Source: Callorhinus ursinus
Lineage: Eukaryota; Chordata; Mammalia; Carnivora; Otariidae
Direction of reading: 5' to 3'
Assembly (NCBI RefSeq): GCF_003265705.1
Contig: NW_020312904.1
Location: forward strand, 124,001-188,000
Length of the DNA: 64,000 nt
Under the pieces are notes generated by a model, which saw only the letters and a list, made by a program, of their open reading frames with translations, was not told where the DNA came from and ran no database searches. How positions within the stretch are numbered: position 1 is the first letter of the stretch; every line of letters starts with the position of its first letter. A program made the position numbers and the translations under genes. Shown here in pieces: positions 10,858 to 23,900 of this stretch.

Positions 10858-13800
10858 GGCTGGGTGGCGGCTCCTGGCACCGATGAGTGAAGCCTGAGGA
10901 GACAGAGGAGCCATGTTCGCACCTGGAACCCCAGGGCCGTGCCCAGTGCTCAGTCTGTTTTGAAAGATCCGTGGGCGGGATCACAGGCTCTGCATTTCCA
11001 GATAGATCGTCACCTGTCCGCCACCAGTTATGGAGGTCCAGGGTCCCTTGTGACCGGGCACGGTAGGTGTGGGACCTGTAAACCCTGCACCACGGGGCTA
11101 AGAACAGGGCTGGGGATGCCTGGCTTTGCCCCAGCCGGTGAACTGGGGGTCCTCTGTGTCACCAGGGACAGACAACTGCCAAAGACAACGGACCGTTCAG
11201 ACCTCCAGGGCCAAGGGGAATCAGGAGCCCGAGGCCTGTGTCAGGCCGTGGGATTCTGGACACGGGAAGGGCCGGCAGCACCGACAACGCAGACTTCACC
11301 CATGCTTCCCCAAGATGCCACGGGAAAACTCAGCCCCGAGTCTGAGTGCAGGGGTGGCCAGCACAGCGGGGGAAAGCAGCTTGAAAGGAGGAGCCCCTGG
11401 AGAAGTCTGACTCGTGACTGCAGGCCGTCACTCCAACTGGTTGGAAGCTGTGGTGCGGTACCGTGTTTGGCTCTGGAGCCTGCCTCTGTCCCACGTGCAC
11501 CAGGGGATGGAAGGGCGCGGAGCGGTGCTGTGGGGAGCGCCCACCGGAGCTCCGCGGCCCCGGGGGCTGTGCAATGCTCGCGGGCCTCACTCCAGTCCCA
11601 CCCTCACACCACACTTCTCAACGTTTCACAAGAGAAGGAAGAGCACATGGTAAAGTAAGGCACTGCGTCAGGTTCACTTCCCCTCTGAGCACCGCAATCA
11701 CAAGGGGCAGTGAGCCAGCAACTCCCTGCTTCCCCCTGAGCCTGTGTCCTCCTCAGCAGCAGGAGGGACCCGCCACCTGCGCAGGCAGCTCAGAGATGGA
11801 GCGGGGCTCCCTCCCGGTTTAACCAAACGCCTGATCTGGTGTCCAGGGACATTCGGACAGGCCTCGGAGCTGACCGGGGTGGGGTGGGCAGCCCATCCTG
11901 AGGATGGCCAGGTTTCTGAAAGAAATACAGTCACAGTAAGGGTCAGAAAGAGGAACTGGCTTAGGGCCAAAGGAAGCAGCTAGGCCCTGGTGGGAGGTTG
12001 GCCAGCAGAGAAGGGTGGCTGGGGAGGGGAAAGAAGGCCCGGCCTTCTAAGCACTCCTCCCGGAGGACCTCCTGTCCAGGATCCCCAAAGCCCCGTCTTC
12101 CCGCTTCACAGATTAAAGCACTCCACCAATGCAAGATGCCAACTAAGTACAAACAGGAAGCGGCGTCTGAAGCTGGAGGGCAGGGCTGAATGGTCAGGGG
12201 AGCTGGGCCTGCCCCTCTCCAGGCCCCTGAGCTGGCCCAGGGGGGCAGGTGGAGATGCCGGTCCTTAGTCCAGCTTTACACAAAAAAAGCAAACAGTTCT
12301 TACTTCTAAGCAGCACAAGGCTGCCAAAGTACCAGAAAAACTTCTTAAGAAAACATCCTGTGCTCTGGCAGGGAGGCTCCCGTCAACAACCAGCAAATCT
12401 GAGGTCACCACGTTGTCGCTGTTGCCACAGCCTTCCCTCCCACGGGTGTGGTGGTGGCAGGCCTGGGGCTTGGCAGCCCTCACCCGCCCTGGGGCAGTGT
12501 GGCCAGACCCACCCTCTGAAGCCCAGGAGGAAGCCTGTACCCACAGGGGACAGGCCGGCCCCACCGTGCAGAGGCTGGGGGCACCTTTCCGGGTGTGCCC
12601 TTTCTGAGTCCTGCCTCCTGTGGGCTGGGGGTATGTGGGTGGCAGACGAGCCTGTCAGGCCTAAAGCCCAGCCCTGAGCCTGTTAAGTGCCAGGACCCGG
12701 GTCCCCTGGAGCTCTCTGTCCCACTCCCCGCAGCTGCTCCCCAGAGATGGGTGCCTGGTCTAGTCAGGCAGGAAGGCCACTGAGACCCCTTCAGCTCTGA
12801 GTCCGTGATTCTGAGAAACCTCCTTCTCTGATGCTGCTGCATCCACACACTTTCCAATACCCTGGTTTCTCTCAACCTCAGAGGTGGGTCCCCTGGCAAT
12901 ACCCTTGTAGAATGTCATTTCAGTGGGTTGTAAATTTCAAATATTTATGGCTGGGGCCTGAGCCTTTCCCAGCTGCCAGGAGGGAAGCAAAGGCCCCCAC
13001 AGACCTCCAAGCCCAGGCCCCACCTCTCTGCACCCACCAGTGGCTGCCGGGGAGCGTCCACATCCCTCCTAGTTTCCTGCCACACATTCTCTGGATCTAG
13101 AGGTCCCAGCAGTTCCTTACACCACTGCAGTGACAAGCAGAGCCCTGGCTGACATCCTCGAGGGGAGACAAATGTGTCCCTTCCTAAATCCATAGCCCAG
13201 TGTGTAGCCCTGCTACTGAGCCACGGTCCAGCCACCAGTGCTGGGGGCCTCTGGAACCTGGCACAAAGCAGGAAGAGCCTTCTGCCAGATGCAGTGGCTA
13301 CCCACTCCCCCTGACCAGCTGTCACTGCCAAGCAGGGTTGTCCACCGAGATGACCTGTGGGCAGATGCCTCAACTGTACTGCAGGGGATGGCCTGGGTTT
13401 GGCCAGATCTCAGACCAGCCACTTGGTGCTGCACGGCCCCGGGCAGGACTCTCCCAACCTGCTGGGACTCTTAGCTCCTGCATCTAGGATGGAGGTGGTT
13501 AGAGCTATCACCCAGACGTCCCATCTGTCTGCACACAGTAGGCCCTCTCCCAGCTAAAGACGTGTGCCACACGCAGATTTCACTTCAGCTCATGACCTAT
13601 AGACCTCTGTGGGCTTCCTCCTGTGTGGGCAGGAGCAAACCCCATGGGGCACAAAAGAACCAGCAGTCTGATTTCAGGGGACAATAGAACATGAGTCTTC
13701 TCTGGCTGTCTCCTTATCTGTAGAGGGATACACCATGATCTGGCTCTGGAAATCATAATGCTGCACACAGAGGACAGCAGCAGAATCACCACAAGCTTTC

Positions 13801-15400
13801 AGGAAAACCAACTCCAAAGTGGTGGGAATTCCCAACAGCCCCAGGAGGACCCACCCTCCCCAGTACTCCAAGAAAAGTACCTGCTCAAAGGACAGGAAAA
13901 GCCCCACTTGCACTAGGGACCCACCTGGGGTGTACAGCCCTGAGATACAAATCAGAGTAACACGTTAAGTTGTTCTGCCCTGGAGGATGTTGTTAGCGTC
14001 TGATAATGTTTTGCTGGGTGTCCATGTCAGGACAGAAGCAGAGGACATCAGACAGTTCAGTGGGAGTGGCAGACCCAGGTTCCTGCTTGCCCAGCCCAGG
14101 CAGGGGAGGGTCCCATTGCTATGCACTGAAGTGCGTCCCCCAAAATTCATATACTGAAGCCCTAATCCCCAGGGTGATGGTGTTTGGAGGTGGGGCCTTC
14201 GGGAGGTGCCTAAGGTTACTGTGAAGTCATGAGGGTGGAGCCTCATGATGGTATTAGGGCCCTTCTGAGAAGAGACACCAGAGATCTGGCTGTGTGAGAA
14301 CACAGTGGGAAGACAGCCATCAGCAAGCCAGGAAGGAAAAACCCTCATCAGCAACCACCCTTGATCTCGGACTTCCAGCCTCCAGAGTTGTGAAAAAAAT
14401 CTGCTATTTAAGCCCCATCTCTGCCGTTTGTTATGGCTGCAGAGCAAGCTGAGACACCCATCTCTGCCCCCCTCGCCCTTCAAAAAACTGGAAAGCCACA
14501 AACTGCCTCCCGGATCCCAGACTGGCTTCTCAGCATGGCCAAGACCTGACCAGCACCAAATGGAGTTCCCAGAAAAGCCCGCATCTCCCAACCAACCCAC
14601 TAGGCTTGCTCAGAAACTCAGAGGTCCCAATCTGGACAGACCAGTGGGCTACAGAAATAAACGTCCAGCTGGGAGATGGCAGGATGTGGCCAAAGCTCTG
14701 ACCTCCCCAATGCCCCCACTTCTTAAGCCTGGGCACCCCTGGCCACTTGAGACCCCCCTGAGACTGGCAGCACCTGCTTTGTGGAGGCGTGGCAAAGTTT
14801 GGGATTGGGATAGAGCACACACGCCCACTTGTATCTGAGCTGGAGGCCTGAGTGGCCCCTTTCCCAGCACACCTGACTGACCCTCCTGGAGCCTGGACGC
14901 TGCGCATCGCCAGGCCCCCACACTGACCAGCACTGGGAGGCGCTGTGCAGGGGTCTGGCTACTCACCCTACCAGGCTCTCTCCTGGCAGAGCCTCGGACA
15001 CCAGAGCATCACGGCCGTTCTGTAAGACCGACCAGCGGTCCCAGAGTCAAGGCTCCCTTCCAGTCATGCCGCAAGGGGGTGGGCGGCAAGAGACCCAGAG
15101 GGAGCCGAGCCCGCCCAGGAGCGCGGAGAGCCTGGCGGCCGCTCGTCCCCCTCTCCGGGGCACCCCAAACGCCAGTGGGACTCCACCTGGAAACCACCCG
15201 TCCTCCTAACGAAGCTGTCCTGATGCCCAAAGGTGGCAAGCACTCGAGAGCGGAGCCCTAGGTGTTTCCGAGAGGCCGATACCAAGGCGGCCTTGCCTCT
15301 CGGGGAGAGTTTTACGGGCTCTCAAACCGGCACCTCGCGGCACAGAAGTTACACCTCCACACGACTGCCCCACGGAAACAAAGTGGAGACTGTTGCAGGC
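10858..15400 (-). other. TRABD 5' UTR intron
   Basis: This lies between the first coding exon and the CpG-island promoter. It must contain the intron or introns joining a noncoding first exon to the ATG exon, whose acceptor is just upstream of 10857. I see no further coding exon. An ancient LTR-like repeat lies at 14119-14445; the rest appears unique. Confidence 0.55.
14119..14445 (+). mobile_element. Ancient MaLR-type (MLT1-like) solo LTR
   Basis: The sequence follows the MLT1 pattern from memory: CCCCCAAAATTCATATACTGAAG, GGTGTTTGGAGGTGGGGCCTT, GAGAAGAGACACCAGAGA, a CAGCAAGCCAGGAAG segment, TTGATCTCGGACTTCCAGCC and TTGTGAAAAAAAT. It is heavily diverged with no internal region. The family name is by memory only. 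Confidence 0.6.
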
Positions 15401-16110
15401 CGCCGAAGTTCGGCTGCGCGCACAGAGGGACACCTCCGCCCGCTCTGCCACACGGCAGCCCTACTCGCTCGGCTTGAAGGGCAGGGCCCGGGGCCTCCGC
15501 CGGGAGAGGCCCGCGGCCCCCGGCCCCCCCCCCCCCCGCCCCCCGGCCCTCTCCCCCCCCCCCCCCCGCCTCGAGCCCTGGCCGCCGGCCCGGCCCCGCG
15601 CGCCCTCTTTACAGGCCTGGGCTGACCCTTCCAGCCCCAGACCCCGCGCTAGGGGCTGCACTGGGCCCGGTCCAGAGCGAGGTGGCCCCCGTCCCCGACC
15701 CCGACTCGACCCCGACCCCTGCCCGTCAGCCGGGGCCCGCGCCGCGCAGCGTACCGAGGCGGGGCGGCGCTCCTCAACCGGCCTCCATGCGGCTAGTCGC
15801 CCCACCGGACGGGGCGGACCGGGGCCGGGACCGGGGGCGGAGCGGCCGGACGGGCCGGGGCCGGGGGCGGGCGGCGCGCGGCATGCCGGGAAGCGCAGTT
15901 CCACGCGCCGCCCGTCCGCTCCGTCGGCGCGCTCGGTCCGCGCCGCCGGACTACACTTCCCAGGGATCCGCGCGCGAGCGCCCGCGGACTACACTTCCCA
16001 GGAGCCGTGCGCGAGGGCCCGAGGACTACACTTCCCAGGGGGCCGCGCACGAAAAGCCCCGCCCCACCCCGCTCCACTCCGACCCCGGCGCCTCTGGTTC
16101 TAGGAAGAAG
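15400..16110. promoter_or_regulatory. TRABD CpG-island promoter
   Basis: This is an extremely GC- and CpG-rich block with two long C-homopolymer runs near 15523-15567, GC boxes and no TATA box. It ends in an array of ZNF143-like sites (15950-16038). TRABD is the only gene whose 5' end points here, so the promoter is assigned to it. A divergent noncoding transcript to the right is possible but not shown. Confidence 0.75.
15950..16038 (+). promoter_or_regulatory. Three tandem ZNF143/THAP11-type sites
   Basis: ACTACACTTCCCAG occurs exactly at 15950-15963, 15988-16001 and 16025-16038, spaced 38 and 37 bp. It matches the ACTACAATTCCCAG core of the ZNF143 (Staf) SBS motif with one change. A fourth, diverged site with the GCATGC extension lies on the minus strand at 15881-15899 (ACTGCGCTTCCCGGCATGC). 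Confidence 0.75.
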
Positions 16111-19100
16111 GAGATTCTGGAGACGTGAGTTCGAGTCCCCGGGCCTGTGGGGGAGCCCGACGGCCTTGCAGAGCACTCTTAAGTTCTCTGACCGCAGCTC
16201 CCAGTCTGTAAAAGGGATGACGTTCCCGCGATGTCAACGGAGAGACTTTGTGTCAATCGCCCAAGGGGCAGCCTATAGCGGGATGGGAGGAGCAAAAAAC
16301 TCGGGGTGTGGAGCAAGCCCACGTGCCTCTACCTGGGTTGGGGGTGCCTAGACTCCCGCGCGCCGGCGACCGGGCCATCCCTCGACTTGGTGGGTGGAGT
16401 GCCCTGGGAGGGCAGGCGCCAGGGGTCCTGCTGCCCACCAGGCTGAGACCTGGACCCCAAGCCCCGGAGGGGTGTTTAATGGGCGGTCTCAGATCGGGCG
16501 GACCCCGGCGAGCCTGGAGCCACAGACCCACTGCCGCGGAGGGGCCCCAACCGCCGTGTCTCTGGCCCCTCATCGTCCCCATTTGGTCACGTGGGCGGTG
16601 GGGGGTGGGAGGCGGACTCCCAGTAGGGTGTCCCGAGGCTACCGCCCTCTTCTCCCCACGTGGAGCGCCCCCGGCCGCCCACCCCCACTGCCTGGGCCCT
16701 GGAGGGGGCCTGGGGCCTGCTGCCCTCGCCTGGGCCCTCCTCCATTCTCGCAGGGTGGTTCTGGGGCTGGGCACCCTGCAGCTGGTGGATGTGGGGACGG
16801 CTTGCCTGCTGGCCACACGCGGACCCCCAGTCAGCTAGCTCCACTGAAGCTTGTGTCCAGCTCAGGGCCGTGGGACGACTGGCTGGCTGGGGGCCTCAGT
16901 AGCTGGAGCAGGCTGCCTGCCCTTCACTCTGGAGCCACCTGGGAGTGAGGGCACAGTCCAGTCCAGCCCCCACTGGGCCTGGACCTGCTGGGCCAATCCA
17001 CCAGCGCTCGGAGCTGGGCACTGGGCCGCCCCTCAGGTTCCAGGAAGAAAGGCCCTGGCATTGGTGACTTGTAGGGGTCACAGGTTCCCGTGTTCTTCGG
17101 TGGGGTAGTCCTGGGGTCCAGCTGATGTGAGAGAGAACCCCCCGGCCACTCTTGGTACCAGGCTGGGCTGTTCGCCCGCTGAGCTCTGTATACTGGAGAC
17201 TCCAGGCTGACGCTTCTGGGGCAGGCTTGCCGCCCACCTCCCTCCTACGGCTTCTTGGTCCCCGAAGGGCCCGGCTGGCCTCAGGGAGGCCTCTGTCCTC
17301 CTTGGTACGTGCTCCTCCTGTCCAGTTACTGTTCCGTCCCTCTGCGCCGGCTCAGGTCGTTTCTGCGTCCCAGCCACCTTCGCCGCCTTCTCAGGAGCAG
17401 GCACTGTGCGCCAGGCAGCGTGTGGTGGGGCCTGGCGCGAGTCTGGCTGCGAGGCCCATGCTGTGCCGGCGTGCCAGGAAGAGGCCTGGGTTCCGGTCTT
17501 GCCTGTGTGGGAGCCTCCTCTTTTCTGAGGCGGGGCCAGTTGCCCCCGGCCGCTGCAGTGCCCTGGCTACAGGGCAGGGGTGAGGAGATGAGAGGTGGGC
17601 GGGGGCTTCAGACCAACACTAGAGCTGATGGGGTGCCCTCCTGCAAGAGCGGGGCCGGATGGCGGCCCTCGGCACCTGCAGGGAGAGCTTGGCTTCGACG
17701 GGATGGTGACTTGGGCTCTTCTCTGCCCCAGCAAACCAGGGCAAGGGTTCAGCTCACGCTGACGGCACTGCGTGCGCTCCGAAGGACGGACCTCTGCGGG
17801 ATGAGACTTGCTCCGCAGTGTCCCGCTGGGCGTTGGCCCCGGGGACAGGTGGCTGAGAGCCTGACAGAGCAGTCTCCTCAAAGACATGGAGGTGGCTGCG
17901 CTGGGGGCCTCCTCGGCAGGCGTGCGCTAACCGTACGCAGACGTGTGTGTGTGAACATCGCTCAGCCCGCGGTACTGGTGCTCACTGGCAGGGCGAGGGT
18001 GCACGAGACCGGCCTGCTGCCTGGCCCAGGCAGCGAACGCCTCTGCGGGGCTCTGGGGCCATCCCCACTTTGAGTGCAGCCACCGGGGCAGGGGCAGGGA
18101 TGACCGGTGCAGGGCCCAGCTGAGCTCTGCACGTGGATGGGTAGGGTGGGCAGGTGAGTGTGGCCGTGGATGGCTGGGGAGGCTGGACTGGACTCCAGCC
18201 ACACTCAGGGAATGGCGGGCAGCTGGGGGTGGGGGCGTGGCAAGAGCTGCGGACTTGAGCCCCCCAGGTGGGCACAGCTACCCTGCTCACAGGGTCGTGG
18301 AGCCGGTTGATGGTGCGGACCAAGGTAGGGGGGAGCTGCTGAGGGACCAGGGGCTTGTCCCCACTCTGCAGAGCTGGTCCTGTGGGCATGTGGGGTCCCT
18401 TCCCTGGACACGTGGAAATGGTGAGTGCCAACCCAAGGGGCAGTGGGCTTCACAGCCTGGGATGCTGGGCGGGAAGTGTCCTGGCTCAGGTGAGGCCGAG
18501 TGCTCTCTGGGGACAGGGTGTATTCACAATGCCTTTTCATTTTCTGATATTTTGACATTGGGCCAAGTTGACCCTGGAAGGTCGGCCCCTCCCAGGACTA
18601 ATTCCTAGAAACCACAAACTCCCATGTACAAACCAGCTGACCCAGGGCCCCGGCCCACCACCCCCTCTGTGGGGCCCCCACCCTCGGGGCCTCTCTCACC
18701 TGCTCCCACCACCCAGGGCAGGTGCCCACCAGCCAGGTGAGCCCGGGTGAACCCGTGGTCGGTATTCACACAGGCCAGTCCTAAGCCTGTTCACCTGCCT
18801 TGTCCGTTCCTTCCTGCGGAAACCACAGGAATGGCTCCTGCCCTTGTCCCCCTCCCGCTCTGCCTGCTGGTGCTTCCCCCAGCGGCCCCCAGCCTGGGCA
18901 CGGCGTGCCCCCTCCTCCTGGGGGAAGCTGTCTTCCCGATGGCGGCTGTCTGCTGGTCGCAGGCCTCAGCAGACCTGAGTGATGATAAAACCACACTTAA
19001 AATCCACGGAGGGATGCAGTCCCTTGTCTGTGTCCCTGTGTGATGAGCCAGCGCCAGGGAAGCTCAGCCTGCCCAGCTCAAGGCTGCCCCGGGGATTCCA

Positions 19101-19801
19101 GGGGCCGGGCCGGGCAGGTCTCTGGGCAGCACAGCAAGTGGGCTCACACCGGTCTCAGCCGGGCCCCCCCGGCCCCTCGCTCTAGGGCCCGCAGGTTTCT
19201 GGCCTGGCTGCCTCAGCTACCTGGCTCCAAGGAGCCTCTGTTCAGATTCTCGGGGTCCCCAGCCATGGACCGAAGGGCACGTGGGTCCATGGTGTACCCG
19301 TAAGACTAGGCTCATCCCACCTGAGTCGTGGGCCCAGTGAGGAGGGCCCCCTGCCCTGGGTCCCTGGAACATGAGGGGCACCCCCAGCAGTATCAAGGGG
19401 ACCTCTTCCGGGAAGATTTTGTGGCTCTCCCTGTTCCCCCTAAGTGTACCCAACAGTCCCCTGTCCCCAAGCATCTGATGGAGGGGACAGCCTTCTGGGG
19501 GCTCCTGCCTTTGCCTCTGCTGAGCCTGTGAGCCCAGGGAGGGCAGGGCTCACCTGAACTACCCCCCAGGCCTGGAGAGCATGCCTGTCAGTCAGAGGTC
19601 ATGGAAGGTCAATGGCAAGTGACCACCATGTGCTCCTGCCTCACGGTGGGCGCAGCCGGGCCCCCAAGGTGGCCTGGGGGGCAGCATCCCCTCGTGACGA
19701 TGGTGGGTGGAGGGCAGCTGGCCCAGACGCGGCAAGCCCAGTCAGAGCACAGGTCTCCTGCAGGGTGGACCACACGGGACTCAGGCGGTATCAGAATAAT
19801 A
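16111..19801. other. Intergenic between TRABD promoter and PANX2 3' end
   Basis: No protein-like frame, RNA gene or clear transposon was seen in this 3.7-kb GC-rich stretch. Open frames are typical of GC-rich noncoding DNA. A short TG-rich tract lies near 17940. Confidence 0.5.
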
Positions 19802-19807
19802 TTTATT
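19802..19807 (-). promoter_or_regulatory. PANX2 poly(A) signal AATAAA
   Basis: AATAAA on the minus strand lies about 805 nt past the PANX2 stop (20612-20614). The interval would be the 3' UTR. Confidence 0.6.
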
Positions 19808-20611
19808 GATCTGCTCGGTGCTACCTTGTTAATACTGTCACGTTGTCACCGTGGCTGAGGTAATAGGGACAGACCCTCCGAGCGCCGGCCCTGGGTCCCC
19901 ACGGGAAGCAGCGTGGGTCCTTGGGTGGGGGCTGGTGGCCTGGGTGGGGGGACGTGGTTATTGCGTTGGACTCCTTCCCTTGCACGCCGGCGTCCACACC
20001 AACTCAGCTCCGTGCCCACTCACGCACACATCCACTCGCACACCGTCCAGTCTCCTGATCATGTACGCTCAGTAGTTACAGTAATCATAGTAAAATAAAG
20101 TACAGGTATGTCGGGATACAAGGAGAAAGTGCATGTTGATCTGATGGAGGGTGGACCCCGGCACCTCCCACTGCAGGAGGGAGCCCTGAGCACGGCCCCT
20201 TGGGCATAGCCAGGCCTGGTGGTGTGATCACCCCCAGCTTCCTTCCAGGCTCAGGACCAGAGTTGTCCTGCCTTAGCCTGGGCCCAAGACAAAATCGACT
20301 AAAAAAATAAACTCTTCACCTCACAGCCGAGTGCCTGATGCAGGGATGGGGGGTGGGGGTGGGGGTGGCTCCAGGCCTTTCTGGCTGGGGGCTCCGCTGG
20401 GGTCAAGGCCAGCCCCTGGCCCAGCCAGCACCCCAACGATGCTGTCTTGGGGGGCGGGTGGGCCAGGTCTCAGCCCCAGGGCATGCGGACAGGAGGCCAG
20501 GAGGTGCGGGCAGTGCTGGGTGAAGCAGAGACCACATCCCCGTGGGGCTGGGGTCCGCGGCACTCCTCGGTCATGCGGAGGGCTCTGTAATGGCCCGGGC
20601 AGCCCTGTTCC

Positions 20612-20955
20612 TCAGAACTCCACGGTACTCACTACTGTCCTCGGCTCGTCAAAGGTGGCGATGAGGATCTGCTGGGGGGGCGGGATGGCAATGAGGCTGC
20701 CCACGTCTGGGGGAGCCCGGGGACCCCCGTCCTCCTCTTCCCGGGCTTCATACAGCGTGCTGATGTGCAGCAGCGGGTGTGTGGCATTGCGGCTCAGGAT
20801 CGCGAGCGGGTCAGCTTTGCCCAGAGTGGCTGGGGACAGAGGGGCTGTGGCGGAGGCTGCTGGGGGCGAGCGGACGTGAAACGGGCCCCCGGAAGGAAGC
20901 GTGGCCCGGGCTGGCTCTGCTGGGTACAGGATCTCCTTGTCAGGGAGCGGAGCAT
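20612..20955 (-). CDS. PANX2: PANX2 exon 3, C-terminal tail
   Basis: The exon begins DAPLPDKEI after an acceptor ending TTTGCAG and runs to the TGA at 20612-20614. It encodes 114 codons including stop, all in the cytoplasmic tail, with an acidic EAREEEDGGP patch. Confidence 0.93.
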
Positions 20956-23900
20956 CTGCAAACAGCCGAGAACACGGGCAGGTCACAGCCTGCGGGCCGC
21001 CCGCCCCTCCACCGCTGCTGCCCCTCTCAGACCCCGCCGGGCAGAGACTGGTCACCGAGGGCCCCGCTCCGTCGGAGGCCCCCCCGAGGCCCCGGGGAGG
21101 GCTTGATTCTCCCTCCTCCTGCCTCCTTAGCCATGTGGGGCCGCCCAAGACCCTCTCTGCACACTCCGGCCTGCTTGGGCGGAATCTCGCACTGCCTCAG
21201 GAGCAGCAGGGCCCGTTTCCAGAACCTTCTCTAGAGCCTGAACAACCTACTCTCATATCCCCCTGGGCTCTCCTGCTAGCGTTCCTCCTGTGTGCCGGGC
21301 AGCGCCCCTCATGGCCTGCCTGCCTTCTGCCCTAAGGTCGGCCCCCTGGCTGCCCACCCCCTTCTTTCCGCTAGCTGCTTCACCCCCGCACACGGTTCCC
21401 AGATGCCTGGTCTGCGGCGGACCGTGCGTGGGGCGGGGTGGGGGGGGGCGTCCTTCCCTGGGGCCGAGGGTCCCCAGCCGCCTACCTTTGGTGGGTGCTG
21501 CGGTCAAGCCCAGCGCACACTCCTCCGCCTGGGACAGGAAACCCCCTTCCTGGCTCCGGGAGGCGGGCAGGGCGGCGGCGGGCACGGCCTCGGGCTTGGC
21601 CTTCTTGGTGCCCAGGATGTAGGGGTGCACGTCCAGGGAAAAGTGGCGCGCATGCTTCTTGTCGGGCGCGGGCCCCGCGTCGCCCCCGCTGCCCTTGTAG
21701 TGGTGCGCGGCGCGCGCGCCCGCGTCCAGCAGCGGCGCGATCAGCGTGTCCGTGGCCGTCTTGCGGCGCACGGGCTTGGGCTTCTCGGCCTTGCTGTTCT
21801 CCACGCGCATGATGGCCAGTGGCTCCTTGAAGGGCTGCGGCAGCGGGTTGCTGCTGGGGATCCACTTCATCTTCTTGCGCGGCCGCTTGACGACGGGCGG
21901 CTCCGCGGCGCCGTCGGGCTCGGCCGGGTTGGCGCTGGGGTCCACGGTCTGCACGCCCGCGTCGCGCACGGTGGGCGTGGCGTCGTGGTTGGACTGGGCC
22001 AGCGCGGCCAGCAGCTGCCGCACCACGTTGTCGTACATGAGGTCGCTCTCGTTGGTGATGAAGTCCAGCCGGTTGAGCGACTTGATGTGGTCGCGGTTCT
22101 CGTTGCAGAACATGGCCAGGATGTTGATGTCGCAGAACTGGGAGCGGCGCCACTGCCGGCGCGTCTTGATGCCCACCTTGTGCAGCTTGTCGAAGATGAA
22201 GTTGCTCTTGCGGAAAATGAACAGGTGGATGAGGTTGACGAGGATGACGAGGTTCATGGCGCACAGCAGTACGATGTCCACGCCTGCCACGATGCGCTGC
22301 AGCTGCACGGACGGGAGCTTGCAGCTGACGCGCACGGCCGGGCCCCCGCCAGCCGGCCCGTCTGGGGACGCGCCCAGCGCGCACGTGAACTCGTTCTGCT
22401 TCTGGGTGGCGTAGTAGGTGCACAGGTAGGAGATGGGCGCCACGCTGAGCAGCAGGATGAGCAGGTGCCGCGCCAGGTACAGCTTGGCCAGGAAGTTGCT
22501 GCGGCCGCGGCGCTCCAGGTACTTCTCGAACAGGTTCTGCTCGGGGCTCTTCTCCTTCTCGGCGTTCTCGATTATCTCACGCCGCTCGCGCTCCGTAATG
22601 CCGGGCCCCTTGGACTGGATCTGCTTTTCGATCTTGGGGGCGCGGCCTTCGGCCGCACGGTGGTAGCAGTTGTCGATCTCCTGCAGCAGGAAGTTGAGCT
22701 CGGAGGTGAGGCGGGTGGAGGCCAGGAACTCCCAGCCCAACGCGGGCACGTACATGATGGCGGCGAAGGCCAGCAGCGAGTAGGGCAGCAGCTTGTGCTC
22801 AAACAGCGACGGCCACAGGCTGGCGTCCACGCCGGGCAGCGCGTCCCGCAGCTCCGTCCAGCAGTAGCCGCGAGCGTACAGCGCCTGGTCGCGAGTGAAG
22901 TTGTGCGGCGTGTAGCAGTAAATGGGCTCCTCTGAGGGCAGAGAGGAGACTCGGGCTGGGGCGCGGGGGTGGGGGGACGCGCCAGACATGCCAGGGACTG
23001 CTGTTCCCCAGCACAAATGCCCCGGTCGCCTACGACCCGCCGCGGTGGCTGGGGGGCTCACCCTGGAGACCCCCACATTCAGCAGCTGCCTGTGGCACAG
23101 GGTGGGGGGTACAGCCCCTCAGGGACTGCCCTGCACTTCAAACCTGGGGTCCCCCTCTGTATGCATAGGGTCTGTGTGCACGTGGGGGAAACCCAATCCC
23201 ACAGGGCAGCAGGACAGGCCCCTCAGCACAGCTACCGGCCCTGGGCTGCACTGCCGGGGGCTCCATCTTTAGGAGGGTGAATGGCCCGGACCGTCCTGCC
23301 TGGCCAGAGGCAGTTATGGTGGCACAAAAGTGGGCCCTGCCTGCCCCTGAGGGGTATGGGGTGTCTCTCCCAGACCCACTGTCCTGGAGAAGGGCAGGCT
23401 GGGAGTCCTGGACGCTGGGTGGGCACGGGCAGTGACCTGGACTCTGGCAGGAACACTCACCAGGACGGCAGTGTCTGCCACTGGGAACGGTGGAGACCTC
23501 CTGAATTGCAGAAAAAAGGCTGTCACTGAACTTTATTTTCCCTCCCAGATGACGACGGGCACAAAACAACACCAAAAGGACATGTCTGGAGCCACGCTGG
23601 GGTCCACCTGCTGGGCTGTTACATTTGAACATTTCTCCAAAGGGCAACACCTGGCAGGCATGGGGCTGTCCTTGTGCGGCACTAGGCCCCCATGTTCACT
23701 GCCCCGAGGGACTGGCCACCCTGCTGCCAGGCCGGCTTGAGACCTCTCACCACACAGGTTGGGGGTCAGCGGCCCCCCTACAGCGCTGCCCACATTGCTC
23801 CTCTGGCTGGTGGGATCCTACCCCCAGACCTGGCTCATGGCCCCCACCTCCTCCCAGGGGAGGCGCAGACCTTTCCCAAAGGCGTCACGTACTAATACCC

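Noticed and set aside
16120..16145. A tRNA B-box-like string (GAGTTCGAGTCCCC)
   Set aside because: No A box, acceptor stem or cloverleaf could be formed upstream, so it is a chance match in GC-rich DNA.
21292..22935. A 547-codon open frame on the plus strand
   Set aside because: It lies exactly antisense to PANX2 exon 2. Its His, Arg, Gly and Val-rich composition is what the reverse of a GC-rich coding exon gives.
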